Below are positions 31,626-38,909 of a DNA stretch of 45,085 nucleotides, one piece after another (the stretch's first letter is position 1; each line of letters opens with the position of its first letter). Source of the DNA: an uncultured Faecalibacterium sp. (lineage in GTDB: Bacteria; Bacillota; Clostridia; Oscillospirales; Ruminococcaceae); NCBI GenBank assembly GCA_944385995.1, contig CALWZL010000011.1, forward strand, positions 1 to 45,085, read 5' to 3'. Below the pieces are notes generated by a model that worked only from the letters and a program-made list of their open reading frames with translations, was not told the DNA's origin and did no database searches. Position numbers and translations under genes: made by a program.

Positions 31626-32948
31626 TCAGAACTCCACCGCCTGGCGGCTGTCAAAGCCCTGCTTCTTGAAATCCGAACAGAGATAGTCGATCCGCTCCGG
31701 CTGCACACGGATCAGGTGCATGGGATGGGGCAGCTGCCGCAGCGCTTCCAGCGGAATCTTTTGATGGGCGGCGTGGGCCTTGTAGGCCTCCGAGAAAGGC
31801 TCGATCAGCTCCGCCTTGCCGGTCACCTGCATCCCGTGGAGGGTGCCGAAGCCGTTGTACTTGTCATAGATGGCGAGGCAGACGTTGGGGTTGCGGGCCA
31901 GGCCCAGAAACTTTTTGCCGCCCTCCGAGAACATCCAGAAAGCCCCGTCGTGGTAGCTGTACTCGATGGGGGTGCAGCGGATGAACGTCCCCGCGCCGGT
32001 GGCCAGGGCGCAGGTGTTGTTGGCCCGAATGTAGGCCTCCATCGCCTGCATCAGCTGTTCCCGGGGCATTTTGACGCCGGCGGCGTCCTTTTGGTCCCAG
32101 TAGCCGGCCGCCTGTGCAAAGTCCTGCCGGGTCATCTTCCAGCCCGCAGGATGGCCGGGGACCGGCGGATAGGCCGCCTCAAAGGCCTTCAGGATGTCCA
32201 GCTGCCGGTCATCCAGGAAGTTCAGCGCCTGGCTGCGGATGTCGTCGGGAATGCCGTAGTAGGCCTCCGCCACACCCCCGCAGATGGCCGCCAGGGTATC
32301 GCTGTCCCCGCCCAGGGAGACGGCATTGCGGATGGCGTCCTCAAAGCCGGTGGACTCAAAAAATGCCTCCAGCGCCTGGGGCACCGTCCCCTGGCAGCTC
32401 TCGTCAAACCGGTAGCTGTCCCGGATGCCGTCCAGGGTAAAATCCATCCGATAGTAGTGTTTCTGGATCATCTCCCGAATCTCCGGGATGCTGCTGCCGG
32501 TCCGGGCCAGATAGATGGCCGCCGCTGTCGCCTCTGCCCCTTTCAGGCCCTCCGGGTGGTTGTGGGTCACCTCGGTGATTTTCCGGGCCAGCTCTTTGGC
32601 CTGTTCCAGGCTGGCTGCCGCAAATCCCGCCCCGCTGACCCGCATGGCCGCGCCGTTTCCAAAGCTTTGGTAGGGCTGGGGATGGTCCGAAAAAATCCAG
32701 TGGTAAAACCGCCCGCCGTAGCCGCAGTTCGGATACTGCCGCCCCACTTCCTGCATGTACTTGACCGCATTTTGGGAAAGATCGCGGTAGTCCGGCCTGC
32801 TGGCCAGAATCGCCCTGGCCAGGGCCAGGGTCATGATGCTGTCATCCGTCGGTCTGCACTGGCCGGTGAAGAGGGCAAACTCTTTGCTCTTGATGTTGTG
32901 CCACTCAAACCGGGAACCCACAATATCTCCAATGATTGCTCCCAACAT
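31626..32948 (-). CDS. ADP-ribosylglycohydrolase fused to a PNPOx-like flavin-barrel domain
   Basis: A 440-residue two-domain protein. Residues 1 to about 265 are a DraG-type ADP-ribosylglycohydrolase: GAIIGDIVGSRFE, the metal-binding TDDSIMTLALA, YPNCGYGGRF, GNGAAMRVSG and LGGDSDTLAAICG with the second metal site. Residues about 272-440 are a PNPOx-like split barrel: MTRQDFAQAAGYWDQKD, NNTCALATGAGTFIRCTPIEY, FSEGGKKFLGLARNPNVCLA, GFGTLHGMQVTGKAELIEPF. The second domain starts with what is normally the N-terminus of a free-standing protein, so this is an in-frame fusion of two complete proteins. The ATG joining them lacks a ribosome site. ATG at 32948 follows GGAGG. The reaction of the second domain is unknown (flavin, heme or F420-type cofactors occur in the fold). 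Confidence 0.9.
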   Translation of the reverse strand: MLGAIIGDIVGSRFEWHNIKSKEFALFTGQCRPTDDSIMTLALARAILASRPDYRDLSQNAVKYMQEVGRQYPNCGYGGRFYHWIFSDHPQPYQSFGNGAAMRVSGAGFAAASLEQAKELARKITEVTHNHPEGLKGAEATAAAIYLARTGSSIPEIREMIQKHYYRMDFTLDGIRDSYRFDESCQGTVPQALEAFFESTGFEDAIRNAVSLGGDSDTLAAICGGVAEAYYGIPDDIRSQALNFLDDRQLDILKAFEAAYPPVPGHPAGWKMTRQDFAQAAGYWDQKDAAGVKMPREQLMQAMEAYIRANNTCALATGAGTFIRCTPIEYSYHDGAFWMFSEGGKKFLGLARNPNVCLAIYDKYNGFGTLHGMQVTGKAELIEPFSEAYKAHAAHQKIPLEALRQLPHPMHLIRVQPERIDYLCSDFKKQGFDSRQAVEF

Positions 32949-33000
32949 ATCGTCTTGCCTCCTGTCCTGAAATCTTTCCAATGGCCGTCCTTTCCCTGCA

Positions 33001-33029
33001 AGGATAACGCCGGCGGGGCGCGGTGTCAA
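33001..33029 (-). promoter_or_regulatory. Promoter of the ADP-ribosylglycohydrolase fusion
   Basis: Minus-strand perfect TTGACA (33024-33029), 17-bp spacer, TATCCT (33001-33006). Confidence 0.7.
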
Positions 33030-33103
33030 GGGTTTGCTGCGGTTTGGGCCAAGGGCGTTTCCCGGTCCCGCGGCATCCAAAGGGTTGACCCCCGGCCGCC
33101 GCA

Positions 33104-33132
33104 TTGACGCAGGATTTCCGCCATGCTATACT
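33104..33132 (+). promoter_or_regulatory. Promoter of the ProX-AmmeMemoRadiSam operon
   Basis: TTGACG (33104-33109), 17-bp spacer, TATACT (33127-33132). Confidence 0.75.
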
Positions 33133-33180
33133 TTCGAAAAGAGCAATGTATTTTGCAGGAATGGCGGGGTGAAAACCAGA

Positions 33181-33672
33181 ATGAACAAACAAGAAATCTA
33201 CCGTTTTCTGGAAGAAAAACAGATTTGGCACCAGATCACCGAGCACGCCGCGGTCTACAATATGGAGCAGCTGGACCAGGTCCAGCTCCCCTATCCCGAC
33301 TGTGACGCCAAGAATCTCTTTGTCCGGGACGACAAGCGGCGGAATTACTACCTGATTACCGTCAAGGGAGACAAGCGGGTCAACCTGAAAGATTTCCGGC
33401 GCAGGCAGGGCACCAAGCCTCTGACCTTTGCATCGCCGGAGGAATTGGGGGAGATTCTGGGTCTGATTCCGGGGGCGGTGACCCCCTTCGGACTTCTGAA
33501 CGACCCGGAATGCCGGGTGCAGTTTTATATCGACCAGGATTTCTGGCGCTCGCCGGGGCTGATCGGCGTCCACCCCAACGACAACACCGCCACCGTCTGG
33601 CTGAAAGCCGAAGATCTGGCGGCGCTGCTGCGGGAGCACGGCACCGCCGTCCATCTGGTGGAGCTGGACTGA
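33181..33672 (+). CDS. Prolyl-tRNA editing protein (ProX/YbaK family)
   Basis: A 163-residue YbaK/ProX-fold deacylase that removes mischarged amino acids such as alanine from tRNA(Pro). Family segments are YRFLEEKQIWHQITEHAAVYNM, CDAKNLFVRDDKRRNYYLITV, the LTFASPEELGEILGLIPGAV region with the glycine turn, VTPFGLLND, and a final GLIGVHPNDNTATVWL. The catalytic-lysine region (KNLFVRD) is kept. The start at 33181 matches the family N-terminus; a GGGGTG lies upstream. The AmmeMemoRadiSam genes follow after 32 bases, and all three probably share the promoter. Confidence 0.92.
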   Translation: MNKQEIYRFLEEKQIWHQITEHAAVYNMEQLDQVQLPYPDCDAKNLFVRDDKRRNYYLITVKGDKRVNLKDFRRRQGTKPLTFASPEELGEILGLIPGAVTPFGLLNDPECRVQFYIDQDFWRSPGLIGVHPNDNTATVWLKAEDLAALLREHGTAVHLVELD

Positions 33673-33704
33673 ACCACGGCATTGCCTGAAAGGAGTGACT
33701 GTTT

Positions 33705-35093
33705 ATGCCGATGCTGGGCGCTGTTTTGACCCCTCACCCGCCGGTTCTGCTGCCCGAAGTGGGCCGGGGCCGGGAGCGGGAAATTGCCGCCACCGGCCGC
33801 GCCATGGAGGCGGCGGCCCGGGAGGCGGCCCGCTGGAACCCGGATGTCCTGATTGTGGCGTCGCCTCATACCATTTTGTACGGGGACTATTTTCACATTG
33901 CCCCCGGCAGCGGCGCATCCGGTTCCATGTCCGCCTTTGGGGCGCCCCAGGTGCGGTTTGAGGTCCGGTACGACGCCCCCCTGCGGGAGGAAATCATCCG
34001 GCAGGCCGGCGCCGCGGGGCTGGAAGCCGGCACCCTGGGTCAGCGGGACCCGTCCCTCGACCACGGCGTCCTGATTCCCCTCTACTACCTGCGGAAAGCC
34101 GGCATCTCCTGCCCCATGGTGCGGATGGGTCTGTCCGGCTTTTCGCCCCTGGACCATTACCGGCTGGGCCAGTGTGTCGCCCGGGCGGTGGAAGCGCTGG
34201 GCCGCCGGGCGGTGTTTGTGGCCAGCGGCGACCTCTCCCACAAGCTGAAGGCCGACGGCCCCTACGGCTTTGCCCCGGAAGGCCCGGCGTTCGACGAGGC
34301 CGTCACCCAAACCATGGCCTCGGGGGATTTTCTCCAGTTTTTGACCATGGACCCCGGCCTCTGCGACCGGGCCGCTGAATGCGGCCTGCGGTCCTTCCAG
34401 ATGATGGCCGGCGCCCTGGACGGGCTGGCGGTGCATCCCCAGCTTTTGAGCCACGAGGGCACCTTCGGGGTGGGGTACGCGGTGGCCCTCTTCCCGGTCA
34501 CCGGCCGGGATGCGGACCGCTGTTTTGCCCCGGCCTGTGAGGCGATCCAAAAGGCCCGGCTGGCAGCCCGCCGGGCCAATGAGGACCCCTGGGTCCGGCT
34601 GGCCCGCCTGTCCTTGGAAACCTACATCCGCACCGGCCATCCTCTGGACCGTCTGCCCGACGGCCTCCCTGCCCAGATGACCGGCCAGGCGGCGGGAACT
34701 TTTGTCTCCCTCCACGAGAACGGGCGTCTGCGGGGCTGCATCGGGACCACCGGCCCCACCGAATCCAATGTGGCCTGGGAGATTGTCCACAACGCCGTGT
34801 CGGCGGGCACCCGGGACCCCCGGTTCCCGGCTTTGCGGGCGGAGGAGCTGGACCGGCTGGAATACAGTGTGGACGTGCTGGGCCAGCCCGAGCCGGTGGA
34901 CTCCCCCGCCCAGCTGGACCCCAAACGCTATGGGGTCATCGTCAGCTATGGCCGCAGGCGGGGCCTGCTGCTGCCCGACCTGGACGGGGTGGACACGGTG
35001 GAACAACAGCTGGACATTGCCCGCCAAAAGGGCGGCATCCGGCCCGAGGACCCCTACACCCTCCAGCGGTTCAAGGTGGTGCGGCATCTATGA
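33705..35093 (+). CDS. AmmeMemoRadiSam system protein B-A fusion (MEMO-like dioxygenase fold + AMMECR1)
   Basis: A 462-residue fusion. Residues 1 to about 265 are the LigB/MEMO-like part: MLGAVLTPHPPVLLPEVGRG, IVASPHTILYGDYFHI, LDHGVLIPLYYL and FVASGDLSHKL, in which His and Asp residues would bind a metal. Residues about 280-462 are an AMMECR1 domain with the invariant core GRLRGCIGTTGPT, DPRFPALRAEELDRLEYSVDVL and GLLLPDLDGVDTVEQQL. AAGGAG precedes the ATG. The stop overlaps the radical SAM gene (ATGA). The pair defines the AmmeMemoRadiSam locus, whose biochemical role I do not know to be established. Confidence 0.92.
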   Translation: MPMLGAVLTPHPPVLLPEVGRGREREIAATGRAMEAAAREAARWNPDVLIVASPHTILYGDYFHIAPGSGASGSMSAFGAPQVRFEVRYDAPLREEIIRQAGAAGLEAGTLGQRDPSLDHGVLIPLYYLRKAGISCPMVRMGLSGFSPLDHYRLGQCVARAVEALGRRAVFVASGDLSHKLKADGPYGFAPEGPAFDEAVTQTMASGDFLQFLTMDPGLCDRAAECGLRSFQMMAGALDGLAVHPQLLSHEGTFGVGYAVALFPVTGRDADRCFAPACEAIQKARLAARRANEDPWVRLARLSLETYIRTGHPLDRLPDGLPAQMTGQAAGTFVSLHENGRLRGCIGTTGPTESNVAWEIVHNAVSAGTRDPRFPALRAEELDRLEYSVDVLGQPEPVDSPAQLDPKRYGVIVSYGRRRGLLLPDLDGVDTVEQQLDIARQKGGIRPEDPYTLQRFKVVRHL

Positions 35094-35914
35094 AAACCGT
35101 CTGTGACCTGTGCTTCCACCACTGCGCGCTGGCGGAAGGCCAGACCGGCCTTTGCCGGGCCCGGGCCAGCCGGGGCGGCCAGATCGTCCCCCTGAACTAT
35201 GGCCGTCTCACCGCGCTGGCTCTGGACCCCATCGAGAAAAAGCCGCTGCGGCGGTTTCATCCCGGCAGCATGATCCTGTCGGCGGGGAGCTTCGGCTGCA
35301 ATCTCCACTGTCCCTTCTGCCAGAACGCCGAAATTGCCGCGGCGGGGGCGGAAAGTTTCACCCGGGAGTGTTCCCCGGAACAGCTGGTGCAGACGGCCCT
35401 GGACCTGCGCGCCCGGGGAAACATCGGGGTGGCCTACACCTACAATGAGCCCCTGGTGGGCTACGAATATGTCCGGGACTGCGCCGGGCTGGTGCATCGG
35501 GCGGGGATGGTGAATGTCCTGGTGACCAACGGCACCATCGAGGCAAAGCCCTGGCAGGCCCTGCTGCCCCTGCTGGACGCGGTCAACATCGACCTGAAGG
35601 GCTTCACCCAGGGCTGGTACCGCACCCTGGGCGGCGACCTGGAAACGGTGAAGCGGTCCATTGCCCTGGCGGCCCAAAGCTGCCACGTCGAAGTCACCAC
35701 CCTGGTGGTGCCGGGTGAAAACGATTCAGACCAGGAGATGGAGTCCCTGGCCCGGTGGCTGGCTTCGGTCAGCCCTAAAATCCCCCTCCATGTCTCCCGC
35801 TTTTTCCCGCGGCACCAGATGCAGGACCGGCCGCCCACCCCGGTGGACACCGTGTATCACCTGGCCGATGTGGCCCGGAAACAGCTGCGGTACGTCTACA
35901 CCGGCAACTGCTGA
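35090..35914 (+). CDS. AmmeMemoRadiSam system radical SAM enzyme
   Basis: A 274-residue radical SAM protein related to pyruvate formate-lyase activating enzymes. The SAM-cluster motif CNLHCPFC (CX3CX2C) is in the GSFGCNLHCPFCQN segment. An N-terminal Cys-rich part, CDLCFHHCALAEGQTGLCRA, is typical of this subfamily and may bind another metal. Later motifs are AYTYNEPLVGYEY, VLVTNGTIE, VNIDLKGF and HVSRFFPRHQM. It is translationally coupled to the preceding fusion gene by a 4-base overlap, so the proteins are probably made in fixed ratio. The substrate is unknown. Confidence 0.94.
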   Translation: MKTVCDLCFHHCALAEGQTGLCRARASRGGQIVPLNYGRLTALALDPIEKKPLRRFHPGSMILSAGSFGCNLHCPFCQNAEIAAAGAESFTRECSPEQLVQTALDLRARGNIGVAYTYNEPLVGYEYVRDCAGLVHRAGMVNVLVTNGTIEAKPWQALLPLLDAVNIDLKGFTQGWYRTLGGDLETVKRSIALAAQSCHVEVTTLVVPGENDSDQEMESLARWLASVSPKIPLHVSRFFPRHQMQDRPPTPVDTVYHLADVARKQLRYVYTGNC

Positions 35915-35923
35915 ACTGCAAAC

Positions 35924-35970
35924 AACCGGAGGAGCCTGAACAGACCGTTCAGACTCCTCCGGTTTTGTTT
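35924..35970. terminator. Bidirectional terminator after the AmmeMemoRadiSam operon
   Basis: AACCGGAGGAG (35924-35934) and CTCCTCCGGTT (35954-35964) with an inner CTGAAC/GTTCAG stem, T-rich flank. It lies between converging genes. Confidence 0.88.
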
Positions 35971-35976
35971 TGAGCT

Positions 35977-36450
35977 TTAATTGAGAATCCAGACCCCCAG
36001 ATTGAGGTACCCGGCAAAGGTCACCCATACCAGGTAGGGAATCTGGAGCCGTGCGGCGGCGGTATCTGTCCCGGCAAAGACCGTTATCATCCAGAGGATG
36101 ACGCCCCAGAGGGCGGCCAGCCAGATCAGGGCCAGCCCGAACAGCTGGAACTTGAAAAAGAGCATGCTCCAAAAGAAATTCATGGCCAGCTGCAGCCCAA
36201 AAATCCACAGGCCGTGGAGCCGTTCCTGGCTGGCCGGGGTCAGGGCCACCCGGGCCGCGCTGATGCCCATCAGGGCATACAGGATGGTCCAGACCACCGG
36301 GAACACCAGCGCCGGCGGCGACAGGGGCGGCTGGACGATGCTCTCGGTGTAGATTTTGACATCCTCCCGGATCAGCCAGCCGGCCAGGCCGCCCACCGCC
36401 TCGGCCAGCAGAATCCACAAAAGATAGGTCTTGATTTTGGATCGGTTCAT
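35977..36450 (-). CDS. tspO: TspO/MBR family tryptophan-rich sensory protein
   Basis: A 157-residue membrane protein with five helices. Family motifs: the PPLSPPALVFPVVWTILYAL segment with the loop that covers the ligand pocket, LMGISAARVAL, AMNFFWSMLFF with the paired aromatic residues, and VWVTFAGYLNLGVWILN at the C-terminus. TspO proteins bind and sometimes degrade porphyrins and bind cholesterol-like compounds; the role in an anaerobe is uncertain. ATG at 36450 is chosen because GGAGGG lies 6 bases upstream. The ATG at 36456 would touch that site. Confidence 0.93.
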   Translation of the reverse strand: MNRSKIKTYLLWILLAEAVGGLAGWLIREDVKIYTESIVQPPLSPPALVFPVVWTILYALMGISAARVALTPASQERLHGLWIFGLQLAMNFFWSMLFFKFQLFGLALIWLAALWGVILWMITVFAGTDTAAARLQIPYLVWVTFAGYLNLGVWILN

Positions 36451-36517
36451 ACGCATCCCTCCACCACAGGGTATGCAGAAAGGGCGGAGGTATACACTGG
36501 GAAATATTTGGCGGCCT

Positions 36518-36970
36518 TTAATGCTTGATTGCTGCCTCTCCTGTCCACAGATTATAAACGGTCTTTCCTTGTTTTTGTGCCTCGTTGGCAAACTTGGCTG
36601 CCCCACCCCAGGAATGGGCCACATACGTCACTACATAATCGGTATGCTTCAACATCCAACGATTGCGCCAGCAGATAGCGAACCTTCTGGGAACTTTCTC
36701 AATTCCTTCAGGCAGCAAGGTACATATATTTTCTTCCTTTGATTTTCCGGGCATATAAGCCAGAACGACTGTATAGGAAATCTCCGGGTATTCAAGCGCC
36801 AATTCTCGCAAAACGGCTATAGCCATTGCATCAAACGCCCCATGATTTCCCACATAAAACACTTTGACGCCTTGCTGTTCGATCAGCTTTACCAGTAGCT
36901 CCCGCAATTTTGGCTTGACCAATGCAGGACAATCCCGATGCCCGAAGAAAGTACATCCTTTCTCTTTCAT
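36518..36970 (-). CDS. SLOG-family (DUF1273-like) Rossmann protein
   Basis: A 150-residue protein with a Rossmann-like SLOG fold by eye: strand-loop TFFGHRDCPAL, YVGNHGAFDAMA, SYTVVLAYMPGKSKEEN and KHTDYVVTYVAHSWGGAA, which parallels the nucleotide-binding GHR, G-x-x-G-x-D and Y-x-x-x-x-GG-A blocks of DUF1273/YpsA-type proteins. SLOG proteins sense or process nucleotide-derived ligands and often sit in defence or stress modules. The gene is visibly AT-richer than its neighbours, suggesting transfer. A GGAGG site precedes the ATG at 36970. It is divergent from a small XRE repressor gene. The ligand is unknown. Confidence 0.8.
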   Translation of the reverse strand: MKEKGCTFFGHRDCPALVKPKLRELLVKLIEQQGVKVFYVGNHGAFDAMAIAVLRELALEYPEISYTVVLAYMPGKSKEENICTLLPEGIEKVPRRFAICWRNRWMLKHTDYVVTYVAHSWGGAAKFANEAQKQGKTVYNLWTGEAAIKH

Positions 36971-36997
36971 ATGCTCCCCTCCAAAATAGTCTATGTG

Positions 36998-37028
36998 TAG
37001 CCTATATAGTAGCACGCATAGCCTATAT
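36998..37028. promoter_or_regulatory. Direct repeat in the SLOG/XRE promoter region, candidate operator
   Basis: TAGCCTATAT occurs at 36998-37007 and again at 37019-37028, exactly 21 bp (two helical turns) apart. One copy falls in the spacer and the other on and just past the -10 of the SLOG promoter. The divergent XRE protein is the natural candidate to bind here. Confidence 0.6.
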
Positions 37029-37035
37029 TGTACAA
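37006..37035 (-). promoter_or_regulatory. Promoter of the SLOG gene
   Basis: Minus-strand TTGTAC (37030-37035), 18-bp spacer, TACTAT (37006-37011). Confidence 0.55.
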
Positions 37036-37078
37036 CTGGATTGTTTATCCTAAAAGAAAACATCCAGGAGGAAAACAT

Positions 37079-37321
37079 ATGGAGACCGTCGCTGCCGTCC
37101 GAAATCGGATTTTGACTCTTTGCGGAGAGCGCTCCATCACCATCAATAAACTGGCCACCCTCTGCGCGCTGCCGCCGTCCAGCATCAAAAACATCCTGTA
37201 CGGCAAGAGCCAGAATCCCAAACTGTTGACCATCAAGATGATCTGTGACGGCCTGGGCATCACCCTGGGCGAGTTCTTTTCCACACCGGAGTTTGACGCG
37301 CTGGAACAGGAAATCAAATAA
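37079..37321 (+). CDS. Small XRE-family helix-turn-helix regulator
   Basis: An 80-residue protein consisting almost wholly of a Cro/C1-type helix-turn-helix: VRNRILTLCGERSITINKLA, LCALPPSSIKNILYGKSQNP, KLLTIKMICDGLGITLGEFF. There is no ligand domain. GGAGG lies 7 bases before the ATG. It is divergent from the SLOG gene across a 108-base gap holding the direct repeat, so it probably represses that gene and itself. A terminator follows directly. Confidence 0.92.
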   Translation: METVAAVRNRILTLCGERSITINKLATLCALPPSSIKNILYGKSQNPKLLTIKMICDGLGITLGEFFSTPEFDALEQEIK

Positions 37322-37324
37322 AAT

Positions 37325-37361
37325 GCCGCCCGGAGAAAGAAGCCTTTCCGGGCGGCGTTTT
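37325..37361 (+). terminator. Terminator of the XRE gene
   Basis: GCCGCCCGG (37325-37333) and CCGGGCGGC (37348-37356), then GTTTT. Confidence 0.8.
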
Positions 37362-37379
37362 GCTGGGTGTGATTGGGTT

Positions 37380-37763
37380 TCAGGTCTCGATGTCATAGGG
37401 CCAGGTGTTGATCCCGCCGAACTCATAAATCCCGGTATACCCCAGCTCTGCCAAGGCCTTGGCGGCCCGTTTGCTGCGGTTGCCGCTGCGGCAGTAGACC
37501 AGGACGGTCGTGTCCTTTTCGGGGATGACGGCGGCGGCGCTCTCCTCGTCGATGGTGCCCACCGGCAGCAGGACCGCGCCGGGAATGTGGCCGCTGTCGT
37601 ATTCGTCCTGCTCCCGTACATCCAGAATCAGGACTTCCTGGGTGTCCATCATCTCTTTGGCCTTTTCCTGGCTGATTTTCTGGTAGGCGTCGGAAGCGGC
37701 CGCCCCGCAGGCGGTCAGCATCATCAAGACAGAAAACAAGATGGGCAGAATGCGCTTTTTCAT
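37380..37763 (-). CDS. Rhodanese-like lipoprotein
   Basis: A 127-residue surface lipoprotein: signal peptide with lipobox LTAC, then a single rhodanese domain. Visible are VLILDVREQDEYDSGHIPGA and the active loop VYCRSGNRSKRAA with the catalytic Cys that carries persulfide, followed by GYTGIYEFGGINTWPYDIE. The likely activity is sulfur transfer or sulfide handling outside the membrane. GGAGG precedes the ATG, which overlaps the stop of the SGNH gene by four bases (ATGA), so they form an operon. Confidence 0.93.
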   Translation of the reverse strand: MKKRILPILFSVLMMLTACGAAASDAYQKISQEKAKEMMDTQEVLILDVREQDEYDSGHIPGAVLLPVGTIDEESAAAVIPEKDTTVLVYCRSGNRSKRAAKALAELGYTGIYEFGGINTWPYDIET

Positions 37764-38296
37764 CGAAATACCTCCTTGTACAATCCCGCCGCAAAGGCCC
37801 TGTGGCCCTGCTCGGTGAAGTGGACGCCGTCATAGGCCAGGGTGACACCCCAGGCCCCGGCATCGGCAAACCGGACCCCCAGCCGCGCCGCCAGGTCCCG
37901 GCAGCGCCGGGCAAACTCTTTGGAAGCATCCACCAAACGCTGGTCCTGGACCCATTCCCCAAAGGTCACCGGCGGCGGAGCCACCAGCAAAATCCGGTCC
38001 CGTTCCAGGTCCAGCCCGGTGAGAAACCCTTCCATCCGCCCGGCCGCAGCCGCCGGGGTACAGCCCTGCAGCAGGTCATTGGTGCCCAGCATCACCACCA
38101 GCAAACCGGTGTCCGCCGGGCAGGAAACCGGCTGCCGGGGAATCTCCCGGCCGTTCTGGCCCCGGTTCTGAATCTCCCAGCCGGTTTTCCCGGCCAGAAT
38201 GTCCACCCACCGGTTTTCGGGGCCGTATCGTCCCCCCAGCCAGGACCGCGGGTCATAGCCATAGGTATTGGAATCTCCATAACAGATAACCTTCAT
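37760..38296 (-). CDS. SGNH/GDSL family hydrolase
   Basis: A 178-residue esterase-like hydrolase without signal peptide, so probably cytoplasmic. Block I is ICYGDSNTYGYDP with the nucleophile Ser, block II NRGQNGREIPR, block III GTNDLLQG, block V DGVHFTEQGHRAFA with the catalytic Asp and His. It resembles GDSL esterases of the arylesterase/acyl-CoA thioesterase type. ATG at 38296 follows GGGAGGA. It is the first gene of the two-gene operon with the rhodanese lipoprotein. Confidence 0.92.
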   Translation of the reverse strand: MKVICYGDSNTYGYDPRSWLGGRYGPENRWVDILAGKTGWEIQNRGQNGREIPRQPVSCPADTGLLVVMLGTNDLLQGCTPAAAAGRMEGFLTGLDLERDRILLVAPPPVTFGEWVQDQRLVDASKEFARRCRDLAARLGVRFADAGAWGVTLAYDGVHFTEQGHRAFAAGLYKEVFR

Positions 38297-38337
38297 CGCT
38301 TTGTCCTCCCGTCGGGCTGTGTGTTGTCTGTACCGCC

Positions 38338-38366
38338 ATTATAGCATGACGCCGCCCGGTTCACAA
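38338..38366 (-). promoter_or_regulatory. Promoter of the SGNH-rhodanese operon
   Basis: Minus-strand TTGTGA (38361-38366), 17-bp spacer, TATAAT (38338-38343) with a TGC extension. Confidence 0.8.
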
Positions 38367-38467
38367 TGGCCCTTTGCCCCCACTGTGACCCGAGCACAGT
38401 CTTTCTTTTTCCACGGCATTGTGTTACAATATAAAAAAGAGTTTTTCTTTGAAAGGAGCGTGTTTCA

Positions 38468-38746
38468 ATGGGTGAAATTTTGGTAGAGCTCGGCTCCTTT
38501 CTGCTGAGCGAAGGGCTGTACGCCCTGCGGGAAAAGCACCCCGTCCTCTACGGTCTGGCCATGGGCTGCATTCTGGTGCTGTTCGGGGGGATGGCCGTTT
38601 TCTTTTACGCCGTGGGCGCCCCGGTGAAGGGCACCTTCATGGCAGTGTTCACCCTGGCGATGGGGGTGTTGTTTGTTTACGGCCTCCGCAAGGACCCCAA
38701 ACCCGCCCGCCGGACCTGGAACTCCTGGTTCGCCAAGCGCCGGTGA
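38468..38746 (+). CDS. Small membrane protein, two helices
   Basis: A 92-residue protein with an amphipathic start (ILVELGSFLLSEGLYALREK) and two hydrophobic helices (HPVLYGLAMGCILVLFGGMA and VKGTFMAVFTLAMGVLFVYG), ending in a basic tail (RRTWNSWFAKRR). AAAGGAG precedes the ATG. A TACAAT box (38425-38430) probably drives it, with no good -35. No family is recognised. It sits just before the sigK fragment; that position alone says nothing about function. Confidence 0.75.
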   Translation: MGEILVELGSFLLSEGLYALREKHPVLYGLAMGCILVLFGGMAVFFYAVGAPVKGTFMAVFTLAMGVLFVYGLRKDPKPARRTWNSWFAKRR

Positions 38747-38796
38747 ACCGGCTTCTGTCTGGGAGAACCTTTCCAAAATCACAACTGCAATCTCTG

Positions 38797-38825
38797 TCCC
38801 CGCTGCCCGGCGGGGGCTTTTTTTG
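38797..38825 (+). terminator. Terminator before the sigK fragment
   Basis: Short GC stem (CCCCGC with GCGGGG across TGCCCG) followed by a T7 run. Confidence 0.65.
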
Positions 38826-38909
38826 TTTTTCTGCTGCCCCGGCGGCGGGCAAATTTTTGCAGCAGGACTCATACATTGAAACGAGTCTATCCAAGGGAGG
38901 TTTTTGTCC

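Noticed and set aside
32133-32135. Separate start for the PNPOx-like part of the ADP-ribosylglycohydrolase gene
   Set aside because: An ATG is in frame at the domain border, but no ribosome site stands at proper distance and the frame is continuous, so a fusion is the simpler reading.
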